From contig NZ_BMSG01000020.1 of NCBI RefSeq assembly GCF_014649035.1, forward strand, positions 62,001-126,000: a stretch of 64,000 bases of DNA, written 5' to 3'. The notes beneath the pieces were generated by a model that worked only from the letters and a program-made list of their open reading frames with translations, was not told where the DNA came from and made no database searches. The stretch comes from Streptomyces sindenensis. Lineage in GTDB: Bacteria; Actinomycetota; Actinomycetes; Streptomycetales; Streptomycetaceae. Position 1 is the stretch's first letter; each line of letters begins with the position of its first letter. A program made the position numbers and the translations under genes. This document shows, one piece after another, positions 52,138 to 61,634 of this stretch.

Positions 52138-55100
52138 ATGGGCGTCGAGGATTTCATCAGGGACATCACGCCCGACTCGGTCGAGGACGTGGTTGAGGAC
52201 GGTGTGGAGTGGGCCGGCAACCGGGTCGAGGGCGCCGGGAACTGGACGGCGGACCGGCTGGACGATGTGGGCTGGGAATCCGGTTCGGACTGGGTGCGGG
52301 AGAAGTCGCGCTCGGTTGCGAACCGGATGGGCGCCGATGTCGACGAAATGGACCTCGGGCAGACCGAGGACAAGGCCAAGCTGGTGTACGGAAGCCCCAG
52401 CAAGCTCCATGCCACGGCGGAACAACTTCGCTCCTTTCAGAAGGCGTTCGACGACGCCGGGGGCGGGCTGAAGGGCCTCGACTCCTCGCGGCTGAAGGGT
52501 GAGACGGCCAATGCGCTGCGCACGGCGGTGAGTACCCAGCCGCCGAAGTGGTTCACCGGTGCCGATGCCTTCGAGAAGGCGGCTGCCGCGCTGGAGGCGT
52601 TCGCCTACACCGTCACCTGGGCACAGAACCAGGCGCAGACGGCTATCGACATGTGGAGGGAAGGCGTCAAGGCCTCCCAGGGCGCGGCCGACGGACACCG
52701 CAAGCGGATCGACGACTACAACAAGGCCGTGAGCCGCTACAACGCACAGGCCCCTGAGGAGCGCAACCCCGGCACTCTGCCGCCCTGCCCAGCGCCGACG
52801 TTCGACGACCCTGGCAAATCGATCATGCAGGACGCGCAGGAACTCCTCGCCCAGGCCCGCGAACAGCGGAACACTGCTGCGGAGACCGCCCGCAGCGCCG
52901 TCCGCGCCGCCCGGGACAAGGCCCCTGAGAAGCCCACGTACGCACAACAGGTGGCCGGCGGTCTGCAGGAACTGCAGATCATCAACGACCACGTCGGCGG
53001 CGGCGTCATCAAGGGCACCGCAGGGCTGCTGAACTTCGTCCGGGGGATCAACCCGCTGGACCCGTACAACATCACTCACCCCGCTGAGTACGCCACCAGC
53101 CTCAACAGTCTGGCCGCCGGTCTGGTCGTCACCGCCAACGACCCGGTCGGCACCGGCAAGCAGATGATCAGCGACTTCATGAAGGACCCCGCGGAAGGGT
53201 TCGGCCGGTTGCTGCCCGACGCGGCCCTGACCGCGGCCACTGGCGGGGGCGGCGCCGTCGCCAAGGGTGTCCGCCTTGCTGCGGATATGGCGAAGGCCGC
53301 CCGGGCCCGTCGGCTGCTCGACAACGCCCCCAACGGTACCCACAACCGTCCCGACGGGCGCCGCGTCGTCGCCAACACCGATCCGGTCGACCTCGCATCG
53401 GGACGGATGTTCCTGCCCCAGACCGACCTGGTGCTGCCGGGAACCCTGCCGCTGGTCTTCACCCGCCGCACCGAGTCCGGTCTGCCGGCAGGCCGGTTCC
53501 TCGGCCCCTCTTGGACCTCCACCGTCGACGAGCGCCTGGAGATCGACGCTGCCGGCGTCGTCCACGTCACCGCAGACGGCCTCCTGATTGCCTATCCGCA
53601 CCCCGCCCCAGGCACCCCGACCGAACCGGAGTCCGGGACCGCCCGCACACTGCTGGCCCGTGACGTGACCGGCGATTACACCGTCACCGATCCCGGCACG
53701 GGCTTGGTCTGTCACTTCACCGCCCCCGCCGACAGCGAACCGGGCGGCGACGGTGATGCCTGGCTGGACCGGGTCGAGGACCGCCACGGCAACTGGTGGG
53801 TCGTGGAACGTACCGAGAACGGCACCCCGCTTGCCTTGACCTGCTCCGCCGGTCGCCGTGTCTCTGTCGCGGTGAGCGACGGTCGGGTCATGGCCCTGGC
53901 CCTGGCGGGAGCGGGAGAGAACGGGGCGGACCTGCCTCTGATGCGCTACGGCTACGAGGACGGAAACCTCACCACCGTAGTCAAACCGTCCGGCGCCACC
54001 ACCACCTTCGTCCACGACGACCGCCGCCGCGTTACCGCCTGGATCGACTCCAACAACAGCCGCTACGACTACACATACGACGACCGAGACCGCGTCATCG
54101 AGGAGGGCGGTCAGGCCGGCCACATCCAGATCACCCTCACCTACACCGAACCCGACCCGGACACCGGACTTCGCACCACCACCCTCACCACGGCCGGCGG
54201 ACACACGACCCGACACCGGATCGATCGCCACTGTCGGGTGGTGGCCACCACCGATCCGCTCGGCCACACCACCCGCTTCACCTACGACAACCGCGGCAAC
54301 ACCCTGACCCGCACCGATCCGCTGGGCCGCACCACCGCCTTCACCCACGACGAGGACGGCCGCCTGCTCGCCGTCGCCCGCCCCGACGGGAGCGAACTAC
54401 GCACCGTGCGCGACCCGTCGGGTGCATCCACGGAATTCCTTGGGCCGGACGGCGCCCGCTGGCTCCAGGAATTCGACGAGCACGGCAGCCGCACCGCAGT
54501 CACCGACCCGGCCGGCGCCACCACCCGGTACGCCTACGACGGCCGGGGCAGGCTGACCACCGTCACCGACGCCCTCGGCGCCACCACCACCGTGCGCTGC
54601 GACGCCGCTGGGCTGCCGGTGGCAGTGACCGACCCGGCCGGCGGCACCACCCACCTGGAGCGCGATGCTCTGGGCCGGATCGTACGCACCGTCGACCCGA
54701 TGGGCAGCGTGACCCGGGTCGTCCTGGACGAGGACGGCAATCTCGCCCGCCGTGTCGCCCCGGACGGTGCCGCCGAGTCGTGGACGTACGACGGCGAGGG
54801 TAACCCCCTCAGCCACACCGGCCTGGCCGGCGGCATATCCCGCTTCGAGTACACGCACTTCGACCTGCTCACCACCCGCACCGGACACGACGGCAGCCGC
54901 CACACCTTCGAGCACGACGCGGATCTGCGGTTGATCCGGGTCACCGGCCCACACGGCACCTGGTCCTATACGTACGACGCCGCCGGCCGACTCGCTTCCG
55001 AGACCGACTTCGACGGCCGCACTCTCACCTACCGGTACGACGCCGCCGGGCAGCTCACCGCCCGGTCCGACAGCCTCGGCCGGACCGTGTCCTACATCTA

Positions 55101-56934
55101 CGACCAACTCGGCCAAGCGGTCCGCAAGGACGTGGCGGGCAACGTGACCACCTACGCGTACGACCGGGCCGGACGCCTGCTGCACGCGGCCGGACCGGAC
55201 AGCGAGATCGTCTACGCGTACGACCGACGTGGCCGGACCAAGACAGAACTCGTCGACGGCCGCGCCATGAACTACTCCTACGACACCCTGGGCCGTCGGG
55301 CACGCCGCATCACCCCCACCGGCGCGGTTACCGAGTACGGCTACGACGCCGCCGGCCGTGCCGCCCGGATAACCAGCGGCGGACGCGAGATAGCCTTCAC
55401 CCACGACGCGGCCGGCCGGGAACTCGAGCGCGTCTTCGGTGGATCCCTCACTCTCGCCTCCGCCTGGGACGAGGCCGGAAGGATCTGCGCGCAGCACCTG
55501 ACTGTTGGGGGCCGCGCCCTCAACCGCCGGCAATACGCCCACCGCGCCGACGGCTACCTCACCTCCGTGACCGACGATCTTTCAGGCTCCCGAACCTTCG
55601 ATCTGGACGCGTCCGGACGGGTCACCGGGGTCCACGCCGAGGGGTGGACCGAGAGTTACGCCTACGACGCCGCCGGCAACCAGACGGCGGCCTCCTGGCC
55701 CGATTCACACCCCGGCCACGACGCCACCGGCCCCCGCTCCTACACCGGAACCTCCGTCACCAGGGCCGGCAAAGTCCGCTTCGAACACGACGCCCTCGGC
55801 CGCGTGACCTTGCGCCAAAGAACCCGTCTGTCACGCAAGCCCGACACCTGGCGCTATGAATGGGACGCGGAGGATCGTCTCGCCGCCGTGGTCACACCCG
55901 ACGGCACCCGCTGGCGCTACCTCTACGACCCCTTGGGCCGCCGCACGGCAAAACAGCGCCTCGCCGATGACGGCGAGAGCGTCGCAGAAGAGGTCCGCTT
56001 CTCCTGGGACGGCACGACCCTGTGCGAACAGACCGTCCACACACCGGGCCAGCCACACACGGTCGCCCTCACCTGGGACCACTGTGGCCTGGTCCCGCTG
56101 TCCCAGACGGAACGCCTCCTCACCCCGGACACTCGGCAGGAGGAGATCGACCGCCGATTCTTCGCCATAGCCACCGACCTCGTGGGAACGCCCACCGAAC
56201 TGGTCGACGAGTCCGGCGAGATCGCCTGGCGTGCCAGAAGCACCCTCTGGGGCACCACTGCTTGGGCCCGCTCCAGTACGGCCTACACCCCGCTACGTTT
56301 CCCCGGCCAGTACTACGACCCGGAGACCGGTCTCCACTACAACCTCTTCCGCCACTACGACCCCGAGACCGGTCGCTACACCTCCCCGGACCCGCTCGGC
56401 CTCGGCCCCGCGCCGAATCCGGTCGCTTATGTGCACAATCCGTTCACCGTCTGCGACCCCCTCGGGCTATCGCCGTACTCGCGGTTCAAAGGCCTGGGCT
56501 GGCTGACGGACAAGCTGCTTGAGCGCCCGTCATACCGGTACCAGCGGCTCGTCACCGACCAGAGCTACGAGCAGCAATGGATCCTGCCGGACGGCCGGGA
56601 GGTCCACGTCGACGGAGGCCCGCGGGACGGCTGGATCACGGAGGCGAAGTGGACCGGCGGTGACAACCTCGGTGAATGGAAGAAGTCCCCGTACAACCCC
56701 GATTTCAAGCATTACAACGAGAGCCGGATTGTCGCGCAGGCAGACAAGCTGCTCGCCCTCAACGAGGACCTGGGAGGCAAGGGAGTCCGCTATATGGTGT
56801 CCAATGAATGGGGTGCCGCGCATGTGAACGAAGTGCTGTCCAAGGCCTTTCCCGAGGCCTACGCCAGCGGGCAGCTGAAGGCGTATCACGTGCCCGGCAA
56901 CGGCATGAGTGGAATGAGTTCATGGCTGAAGTGA
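52138..56934 (+). CDS. RHS-repeat polymorphic toxin with T7SS-type N-terminus and nuclease-like C-terminus
   Basis: 1598 residues. Residues about 1-75 acidic helices; about 75-300 a T7SS secretion-signal-like helical domain (LVYGSPSKLHATAEQLRSFQ); about 405-490 DUF6531 (DPVDLASGRMFLPQTDLVLP); about 600-1380 RHS/YD repeats (YAYDRAGRLLHAAGPDS); about 1391-1442 the RHS core end (QYYDPETGLHYNLFRHYDPE to DPLGL). The toxin domain (about 1445-1598) contains DGWITEAKW, where Asp1497, Glu1502 and Lys1504 fit a PD-(D/E)xK nuclease, and a later IVAQADKLL helix. The RHS shell encloses the toxin until delivery. An overlapping small gene is the candidate immunity protein. Confidence 0.9.
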   Translation: MGVEDFIRDITPDSVEDVVEDGVEWAGNRVEGAGNWTADRLDDVGWESGSDWVREKSRSVANRMGADVDEMDLGQTEDKAKLVYGSPSKLHATAEQLRSFQKAFDDAGGGLKGLDSSRLKGETANALRTAVSTQPPKWFTGADAFEKAAAALEAFAYTVTWAQNQAQTAIDMWREGVKASQGAADGHRKRIDDYNKAVSRYNAQAPEERNPGTLPPCPAPTFDDPGKSIMQDAQELLAQAREQRNTAAETARSAVRAARDKAPEKPTYAQQVAGGLQELQIINDHVGGGVIKGTAGLLNFVRGINPLDPYNITHPAEYATSLNSLAAGLVVTANDPVGTGKQMISDFMKDPAEGFGRLLPDAALTAATGGGGAVAKGVRLAADMAKAARARRLLDNAPNGTHNRPDGRRVVANTDPVDLASGRMFLPQTDLVLPGTLPLVFTRRTESGLPAGRFLGPSWTSTVDERLEIDAAGVVHVTADGLLIAYPHPAPGTPTEPESGTARTLLARDVTGDYTVTDPGTGLVCHFTAPADSEPGGDGDAWLDRVEDRHGNWWVVERTENGTPLALTCSAGRRVSVAVSDGRVMALALAGAGENGADLPLMRYGYEDGNLTTVVKPSGATTTFVHDDRRRVTAWIDSNNSRYDYTYDDRDRVIEEGGQAGHIQITLTYTEPDPDTGLRTTTLTTAGGHTTRHRIDRHCRVVATTDPLGHTTRFTYDNRGNTLTRTDPLGRTTAFTHDEDGRLLAVARPDGSELRTVRDPSGASTEFLGPDGARWLQEFDEHGSRTAVTDPAGATTRYAYDGRGRLTTVTDALGATTTVRCDAAGLPVAVTDPAGGTTHLERDALGRIVRTVDPMGSVTRVVLDEDGNLARRVAPDGAAESWTYDGEGNPLSHTGLAGGISRFEYTHFDLLTTRTGHDGSRHTFEHDADLRLIRVTGPHGTWSYTYDAAGRLASETDFDGRTLTYRYDAAGQLTARSDSLGRTVSYIYDQLGQAVRKDVAGNVTTYAYDRAGRLLHAAGPDSEIVYAYDRRGRTKTELVDGRAMNYSYDTLGRRARRITPTGAVTEYGYDAAGRAARITSGGREIAFTHDAAGRELERVFGGSLTLASAWDEAGRICAQHLTVGGRALNRRQYAHRADGYLTSVTDDLSGSRTFDLDASGRVTGVHAEGWTESYAYDAAGNQTAASWPDSHPGHDATGPRSYTGTSVTRAGKVRFEHDALGRVTLRQRTRLSRKPDTWRYEWDAEDRLAAVVTPDGTRWRYLYDPLGRRTAKQRLADDGESVAEEVRFSWDGTTLCEQTVHTPGQPHTVALTWDHCGLVPLSQTERLLTPDTRQEEIDRRFFAIATDLVGTPTELVDESGEIAWRARSTLWGTTAWARSSTAYTPLRFPGQYYDPETGLHYNLFRHYDPETGRYTSPDPLGLGPAPNPVAYVHNPFTVCDPLGLSPYSRFKGLGWLTDKLLERPSYRYQRLVTDQSYEQQWILPDGREVHVDGGPRDGWITEAKWTGGDNLGEWKKSPYNPDFKHYNESRIVAQADKLLALNEDLGGKGVRYMVSNEWGAAHVNEVLSKAFPEAYASGQLKAYHVPGNGMSGMSSWLK

Positions 56935-57404
56935 TCGCAATGCTGGAAGAGCTCAGGAGCATCACCCCGCTGACCGCCGAGGCTGCGGCGGCGCGGTTCG
57001 CGGCTCAGGAGTGGACGCCTGGGGGCAAGATCCGTGACGGCGTGGAGACATCGTGGGACAAGGGCAGCGTCGGGGGGTGGATCCAGTCGTTCGAAGCTGG
57101 GGCGGTCAGCGTCTCGTTTTTCGTCTGGATCCGCGACGTCGACGAGTCGGGCTACTTCGACGACGTGGAAGCCGTCTACGAGGAGGGGGAGCAGATGCTG
57201 GCCGACTTCCTCCCCGAGATCGAGGGGTCCCCGCTTGCCGGCCACCTCATCGAGGCCGAAGTGACGGAGGCGGACAGGGACGAGTTCATCAAGCTGAGGA
57301 AGTGGACCCTCGGCGGCCGGATTCTGACCGCCGGTGTGATCCAGCATGACACCGATCTTCCGGTGATGGTCATGGTGGTGCTGGAGGATCCCGGCGCTGC
57401 CTGA
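56922..57404 (+). CDS. Candidate immunity protein for the RHS toxin
   Basis: 160 residues, acidic, no signal peptide. It starts at ATG 56922 inside the toxin gene and overlaps its end by 13 bp; this tight coupling is typical of immunity genes. Sequence such as FEAGAVSVSFFVWIRDVDES and LGGRILTAGVIQHDTDLPVM suggests an alpha/beta fold. I do not recognise an immunity family. It should bind and block the toxin C-terminal domain; inferred from position. Confidence 0.75.
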   Translation: MAEVIAMLEELRSITPLTAEAAAARFAAQEWTPGGKIRDGVETSWDKGSVGGWIQSFEAGAVSVSFFVWIRDVDESGYFDDVEAVYEEGEQMLADFLPEIEGSPLAGHLIEAEVTEADRDEFIKLRKWTLGGRILTAGVIQHDTDLPVMVMVVLEDPGAA

Positions 57405-57830
57405 CTGAGCCCGTACGCCAGGGCGACCGCGTCTCCATCCGATGCCAGTCAGTGAGGGCGAAGGAGGCGCGGACCCTTCTGGAACATGCCGACACGGGAC
57501 AACATGAGCGCACCCAGCCAGTGCCTTCTGAACAGGCGAAACAACATCTGGCGGCACTCCCGGGCGCGGTGTGTCAGGGCCGCTCGCGTACTCGTAGTGC
57601 GTAGGTCCCAGGTCCGAGTCGCAGGGACTTTTCAGGGACTTTCAGCTCTGTCGGAGGGACAACCGAGGGAGTTTTCGCAGTACAAGCAGGGAAGGCTGAG
57701 ACAGCGCTGAAAAGGCCCAGGGCTTCGGGCCCGTGTACCCGCGCCGTCGCTATACAGCGCTCCGGCACGGCGTCGGGTCGGCAGTGGCAGATGAGGCTCT
57801 TCGGGGCCGCACGCGGCCCTGACCTCGAAG
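57405..57830. other. Right flank of the island, no gene
   Basis: About 430 bp with no convincing ORF. It contains AGGGACTT at 57623-57630 and 57634-57641, 11 bp apart, followed by a third GGGAC. It may be a binding-site array or an integration-region relic. Confidence 0.4.
57715..57732 (-). terminator. Terminator downstream of the dehydrogenase gene
   Basis: On the minus strand GGCCC pairs with GGGCC over an 8-nt loop and is followed by TTTT, about 150 bp past the stop codon. Confidence 0.4.
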
Positions 57831-57988
57831 AACGCGCCCCTGCGGGCCCGGCAGTGTGAGCGCCGAGCCCGCCGACGAGCCGTCACGCGTACGGGTAGAA
57901 GCCCGAGCCGGTCTTGCGGCCGAGGCGCCCCGCGTCGACCATGCGCTGGAGCAGCGGGGGAGCGGCGTACAGCGGCTCCTTGTACTCG
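57831..57988 (-). repeat. Island-proximal copy of the duplicated dehydrogenase 3' region
   Basis: This is the partner of 50447-50581. It belongs to the intact gene and includes 22 bp of matching downstream sequence (57831-57852). Confidence 0.85.
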
Positions 57989-58743
57989 GCGTACATCGAG
58001 TCCGCGACCGAGGCCACGGTGTCCAGGCCGATCAGGTCCGCCAGCTTGAGCGGACCCATCGGGTGGGCGCAGCCCATCTCCATGCCGTTGTCGATGTCCT
58101 CGCGGCTGGCGATGCCCGACTCGAACATCCGGATCGCGGAGAGCAGGTACGGGATCAGCAGCGCGTTCACGACGAACCCGGAGCGGTCCTGGGCGCGGAT
58201 CGGGTGCTTGCCGAGCACGTCCTGCACCACGGCCTCGGCGCGCTGGATCGTCTCGTCCGACGTGGTCAGCGCCGGGATCAGCTCGACGAGCTTCTGCACC
58301 GGTGCCGGGTTGAAGAAGTGGATGCCGATGACCCGGTCCGGGCGTGAGGTGGCGACGGCCAGCTTCACCAGCGGGATCGAGGAGGTGTTGGACGCCAGGA
58401 TCGCGTCCTGCCGGGTCACCACCTGGTCGAGCACCTGGAAGATCTCCGTCTTGACCTGCTCGTTCTCCACAACGGCCTCGATGACGAGATCGCGGTCGGC
58501 GAACTCCCCGAGGTCGGTGGTGAAGGTCAGCCGGCCGAGGGTCTCGTCCCGCTCCTCCGCCGTGATCTTGCCGCGTTCGGCGGCCTTCGAGAGGGAGTTG
58601 TGCAGACGGGTGCGGCCGATCTCCAGCGCTTCGCCGGTGGTCTCGGCGACCTTCACTTCGAGGCCGCTGCGCGCGCACACCTCCGCGATACCTGCGCCCA
58701 TCTGGCCACAGCCCACCACTCCGACGCGTGCAATGTCGGCCAT
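57883..58743 (-). CDS. 3-hydroxyacyl-CoA (3-hydroxybutyryl-CoA) dehydrogenase
   Basis: 286 residues. NAD-binding motif GVVGCGQMGAGIAEV (about 8-22), LASNTSSIPL, IHFFNPAPVQKLVE with the catalytic His, and SGFVVNALLIPYL. It oxidises or reduces the 3-hydroxyl of short-chain acyl-CoA, for example acetoacetyl-CoA and 3-hydroxybutyryl-CoA in butyrate or polyketide precursor supply. ATG 58743. Its 3' end is the apparent insertion site of the toxin island, and the last two residues differ from the displaced copy. Confidence 0.94.
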   Translation of the reverse strand: MADIARVGVVGCGQMGAGIAEVCARSGLEVKVAETTGEALEIGRTRLHNSLSKAAERGKITAEERDETLGRLTFTTDLGEFADRDLVIEAVVENEQVKTEIFQVLDQVVTRQDAILASNTSSIPLVKLAVATSRPDRVIGIHFFNPAPVQKLVELIPALTTSDETIQRAEAVVQDVLGKHPIRAQDRSGFVVNALLIPYLLSAIRMFESGIASREDIDNGMEMGCAHPMGPLKLADLIGLDTVASVADSMYAEYKEPLYAAPPLLQRMVDAGRLGRKTGSGFYPYA

Positions 58744-58944
58744 AAGGTCCGTCACCTCGTGCCTTTCGCTGTTCTCCGTATCGCAGGGTCCCGTGTGATT
58801 CCGGTGCCCGCCTCGACCCCACGACGTTACTCCGCATGCCGACGCGAATGACCCGCGGGTCATGACGGCTACGGATGGGCATGATGCGGTTACGTGGAGC
58901 CATCGGAGTCGGGTGCGGGACACGGCGGAGAGAGGTGGGCCGGG

Positions 58945-60249
58945 ATGCGGCGCACAGGTGTGGCGAGAAGAGCGTTCGTACTGAGCGCGGCCGGGCTGCT
59001 GGCGGCCATGACGACCGCCGGCGACGCGGTCGCCTCCCCCTCGGGGCGGCGGAGGGGCGGTGGGCTCCCGTGGGCGGCGGGCGAGGTGCGCGGCATGTGG
59101 ATCGCCACCGTCGCCAACATCGACTGGCCTTCGAGGCCTGGCCTGACCGCGGTACGGCAGGAGGCCGAGCTGTTCGCCCATCTGGACCGGGCGGTGGAGC
59201 TGCGGCTCAACACGGTGATGCTCCAGGTCCGGCCGACCGCCGACGCCCTGTGGCCCTCGCCGTACGAGCCGTGGGCCGACTGCCTCACCGGCACCCAGGG
59301 CAAGGACCCGGGCTGGGATCCGCTCGGCACGGCGGTGCGCGCGGCGCACGACCGGAGCCTGGAGCTGCACGCCTGGTTCAACCCCTACCGGGTGGCGAAC
59401 CACACGGACCCCACCCGTCTCGTCGCCTCCCACCCGGCCCGGCTCAACCCGGGCTGGACCGTGCCGTACGGCGGGAAGCTCTACTACAACCCCGGCCTGC
59501 CGGAGGTCCGCCGCTTCGTCCAGGACGCGATGCTCGACGCCGTACGCCGCTACGACATCGACGCCGTGCACTGGGACGACTACTTCTATCCGTATCCGGT
59601 GGCCGGGCAGGCCTTCGACGACGACGCGGAGTTCGAGCGGTACGGCGGCGGCTTCGCCGACCGGGCGGCCTGGCGGCGCGACAACATCGACCGGCTCGTG
59701 CGCGAGACGGGGGAGCGGATCCGGGCGATCAAGCCGCACGTCCGCTTCGGCGTCAGCCCCTTCGCGGTCTGGCGCAACAAGGGGACCGATCCGCTGGGGT
59801 CGGACACCCGGGCGGGCGTGCAGACGTACGACGACCTGCACGCCGACACCCGTAAGTGGGTCAAGGAGGGCTGGATCGACTACATCTGCCCGCAGATCTA
59901 CTGGCATATCGGCCAGACCGCCGCCGACTACGCCAAGGTCCTCGCCTGGTGGAGCGCGACCGTGCGGGGGACCGGCGTCGAGCTGTTCGTGGGCGAGGCG
60001 CTCTACAAGGCCGGCGACCCGGCCCAGGCGGACGCCTGGCAGGACCCGGCGGAACTCTCCCGCCACCTCACGCTCGCCCGGGACCACGAGGAGGCGGGCG
60101 GCCATGTCTTCTTCTCCGCGAAGAGCGTGATGGCCGACCGGATCGGCGCGATGCGACGCGTGGTGGCCGACCACTACCAGGACCGGGTCCGGCTCTATCC
60201 GGACCGGGGCCGCGCCCGTTCCCGCCGCCGGGGCCGGTTCCCGGGCTGA
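58945..60249 (+). CDS. GHL10-type glycoside hydrolase-like protein, exported
   Basis: 434 residues. The N-terminus has RRTGVARRAFVLSAAG, an RR-containing signal peptide that could use Tat. The GHL10 (DUF187) domain covers about 55-390: GMWIATVANIDWPS, HAWFNPYRVAN, AVHWDDYFYPYP, IDYICPQIYWHIGQ. Family members such as YngK act on glycans; substrate unknown. ATG 58945 with AGAGGTGGG upstream. Confidence 0.9.
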   Translation: MRRTGVARRAFVLSAAGLLAAMTTAGDAVASPSGRRRGGGLPWAAGEVRGMWIATVANIDWPSRPGLTAVRQEAELFAHLDRAVELRLNTVMLQVRPTADALWPSPYEPWADCLTGTQGKDPGWDPLGTAVRAAHDRSLELHAWFNPYRVANHTDPTRLVASHPARLNPGWTVPYGGKLYYNPGLPEVRRFVQDAMLDAVRRYDIDAVHWDDYFYPYPVAGQAFDDDAEFERYGGGFADRAAWRRDNIDRLVRETGERIRAIKPHVRFGVSPFAVWRNKGTDPLGSDTRAGVQTYDDLHADTRKWVKEGWIDYICPQIYWHIGQTAADYAKVLAWWSATVRGTGVELFVGEALYKAGDPAQADAWQDPAELSRHLTLARDHEEAGGHVFFSAKSVMADRIGAMRRVVADHYQDRVRLYPDRGRARSRRRGRFPG

Positions 60250-60289
60250 GCCGGGTCCGGAACGGCTTCGGGCTGAGCCGCCCACGCCG

Positions 60290-60322
60290 GGGGCCGGGAC
60301 CCTTCCGCACGGTCCCGGCCCC
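60290..60322. terminator. Terminator between GHL10 and DUF1918 genes
   Basis: A perfect 12-bp stem (60290-60301 with 60311-60322) and 9-nt loop between convergent genes. Confidence 0.7.
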
Positions 60323-60330
60323 GGGCGCTG

Positions 60331-60540
60331 CTACCGCGCCCGCTCGTCCTTCGGCGCCTCCATGTGCTGGACGACGCTGTCGGGACCCGGTGACATCAGG
60401 TGTTCATGGCCGTCGTCGAAGCGGAGCCGGTACGGGGGAGCGCCCCCGTCACCGAGCACCTCGATGATCTCGGCGACCCGGTCGTGCTGTCCCACGGTCC
60501 TGCCGTGCATCAGCAGCCGGTCGCCCGTGTGTGCCTCCAT
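60331..60540 (-). CDS. DUF1918-family protein
   Basis: 69 residues. EAHTGDRLLMHGRTVGQHDR at the start and SPGPDSVVQH near the end match DUF1918, a small actinobacterial beta-barrel-like domain of unknown role. ATG 60540 with GGAGG upstream. Confidence 0.85.
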   Translation of the reverse strand: MEAHTGDRLLMHGRTVGQHDRVAEIIEVLGDGGAPPYRLRFDDGHEHLMSPGPDSVVQHMEAPKDERAR

Positions 60541-60587
60541 CGGGAGCGACCTCCTCACAGGGGAAGACGGTGTCCGTATCGACAAGT

Positions 60588-61632
<1,045 letters not shown>

Positions 61633-61634
<2 letters not shown>

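Larger units (their letters stand above)
50582..57894. mobile_element. Polymorphic-toxin island inserted at the 3' end of the dehydrogenase gene
   Basis: About 7.3 kb bounded by a direct copy of the dehydrogenase 3' end on the left (50488-50581) and by the intact gene on the right (57895-57988). The content is a four-gene toxin operon and two gene-poor flanks. No integrase, transposase or tRNA was found, so the mobilising agent is unknown; a genomic island or homologous exchange between strains would both fit. Confidence 0.6.

Noticed and set aside
57600..57640. tRNA 3'-end-like sequence (GGTCCGAGTC) near the island end
   Set aside because: The T-loop resembles a tRNA, but the supposed T-stem does not pair and no acceptor, D or anticodon arms can be drawn.
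50582..57894. Integrase or transposase expected for the island
   Set aside because: All frames in the two flanks were considered; none shows tyrosine or serine recombinase or transposase motifs.
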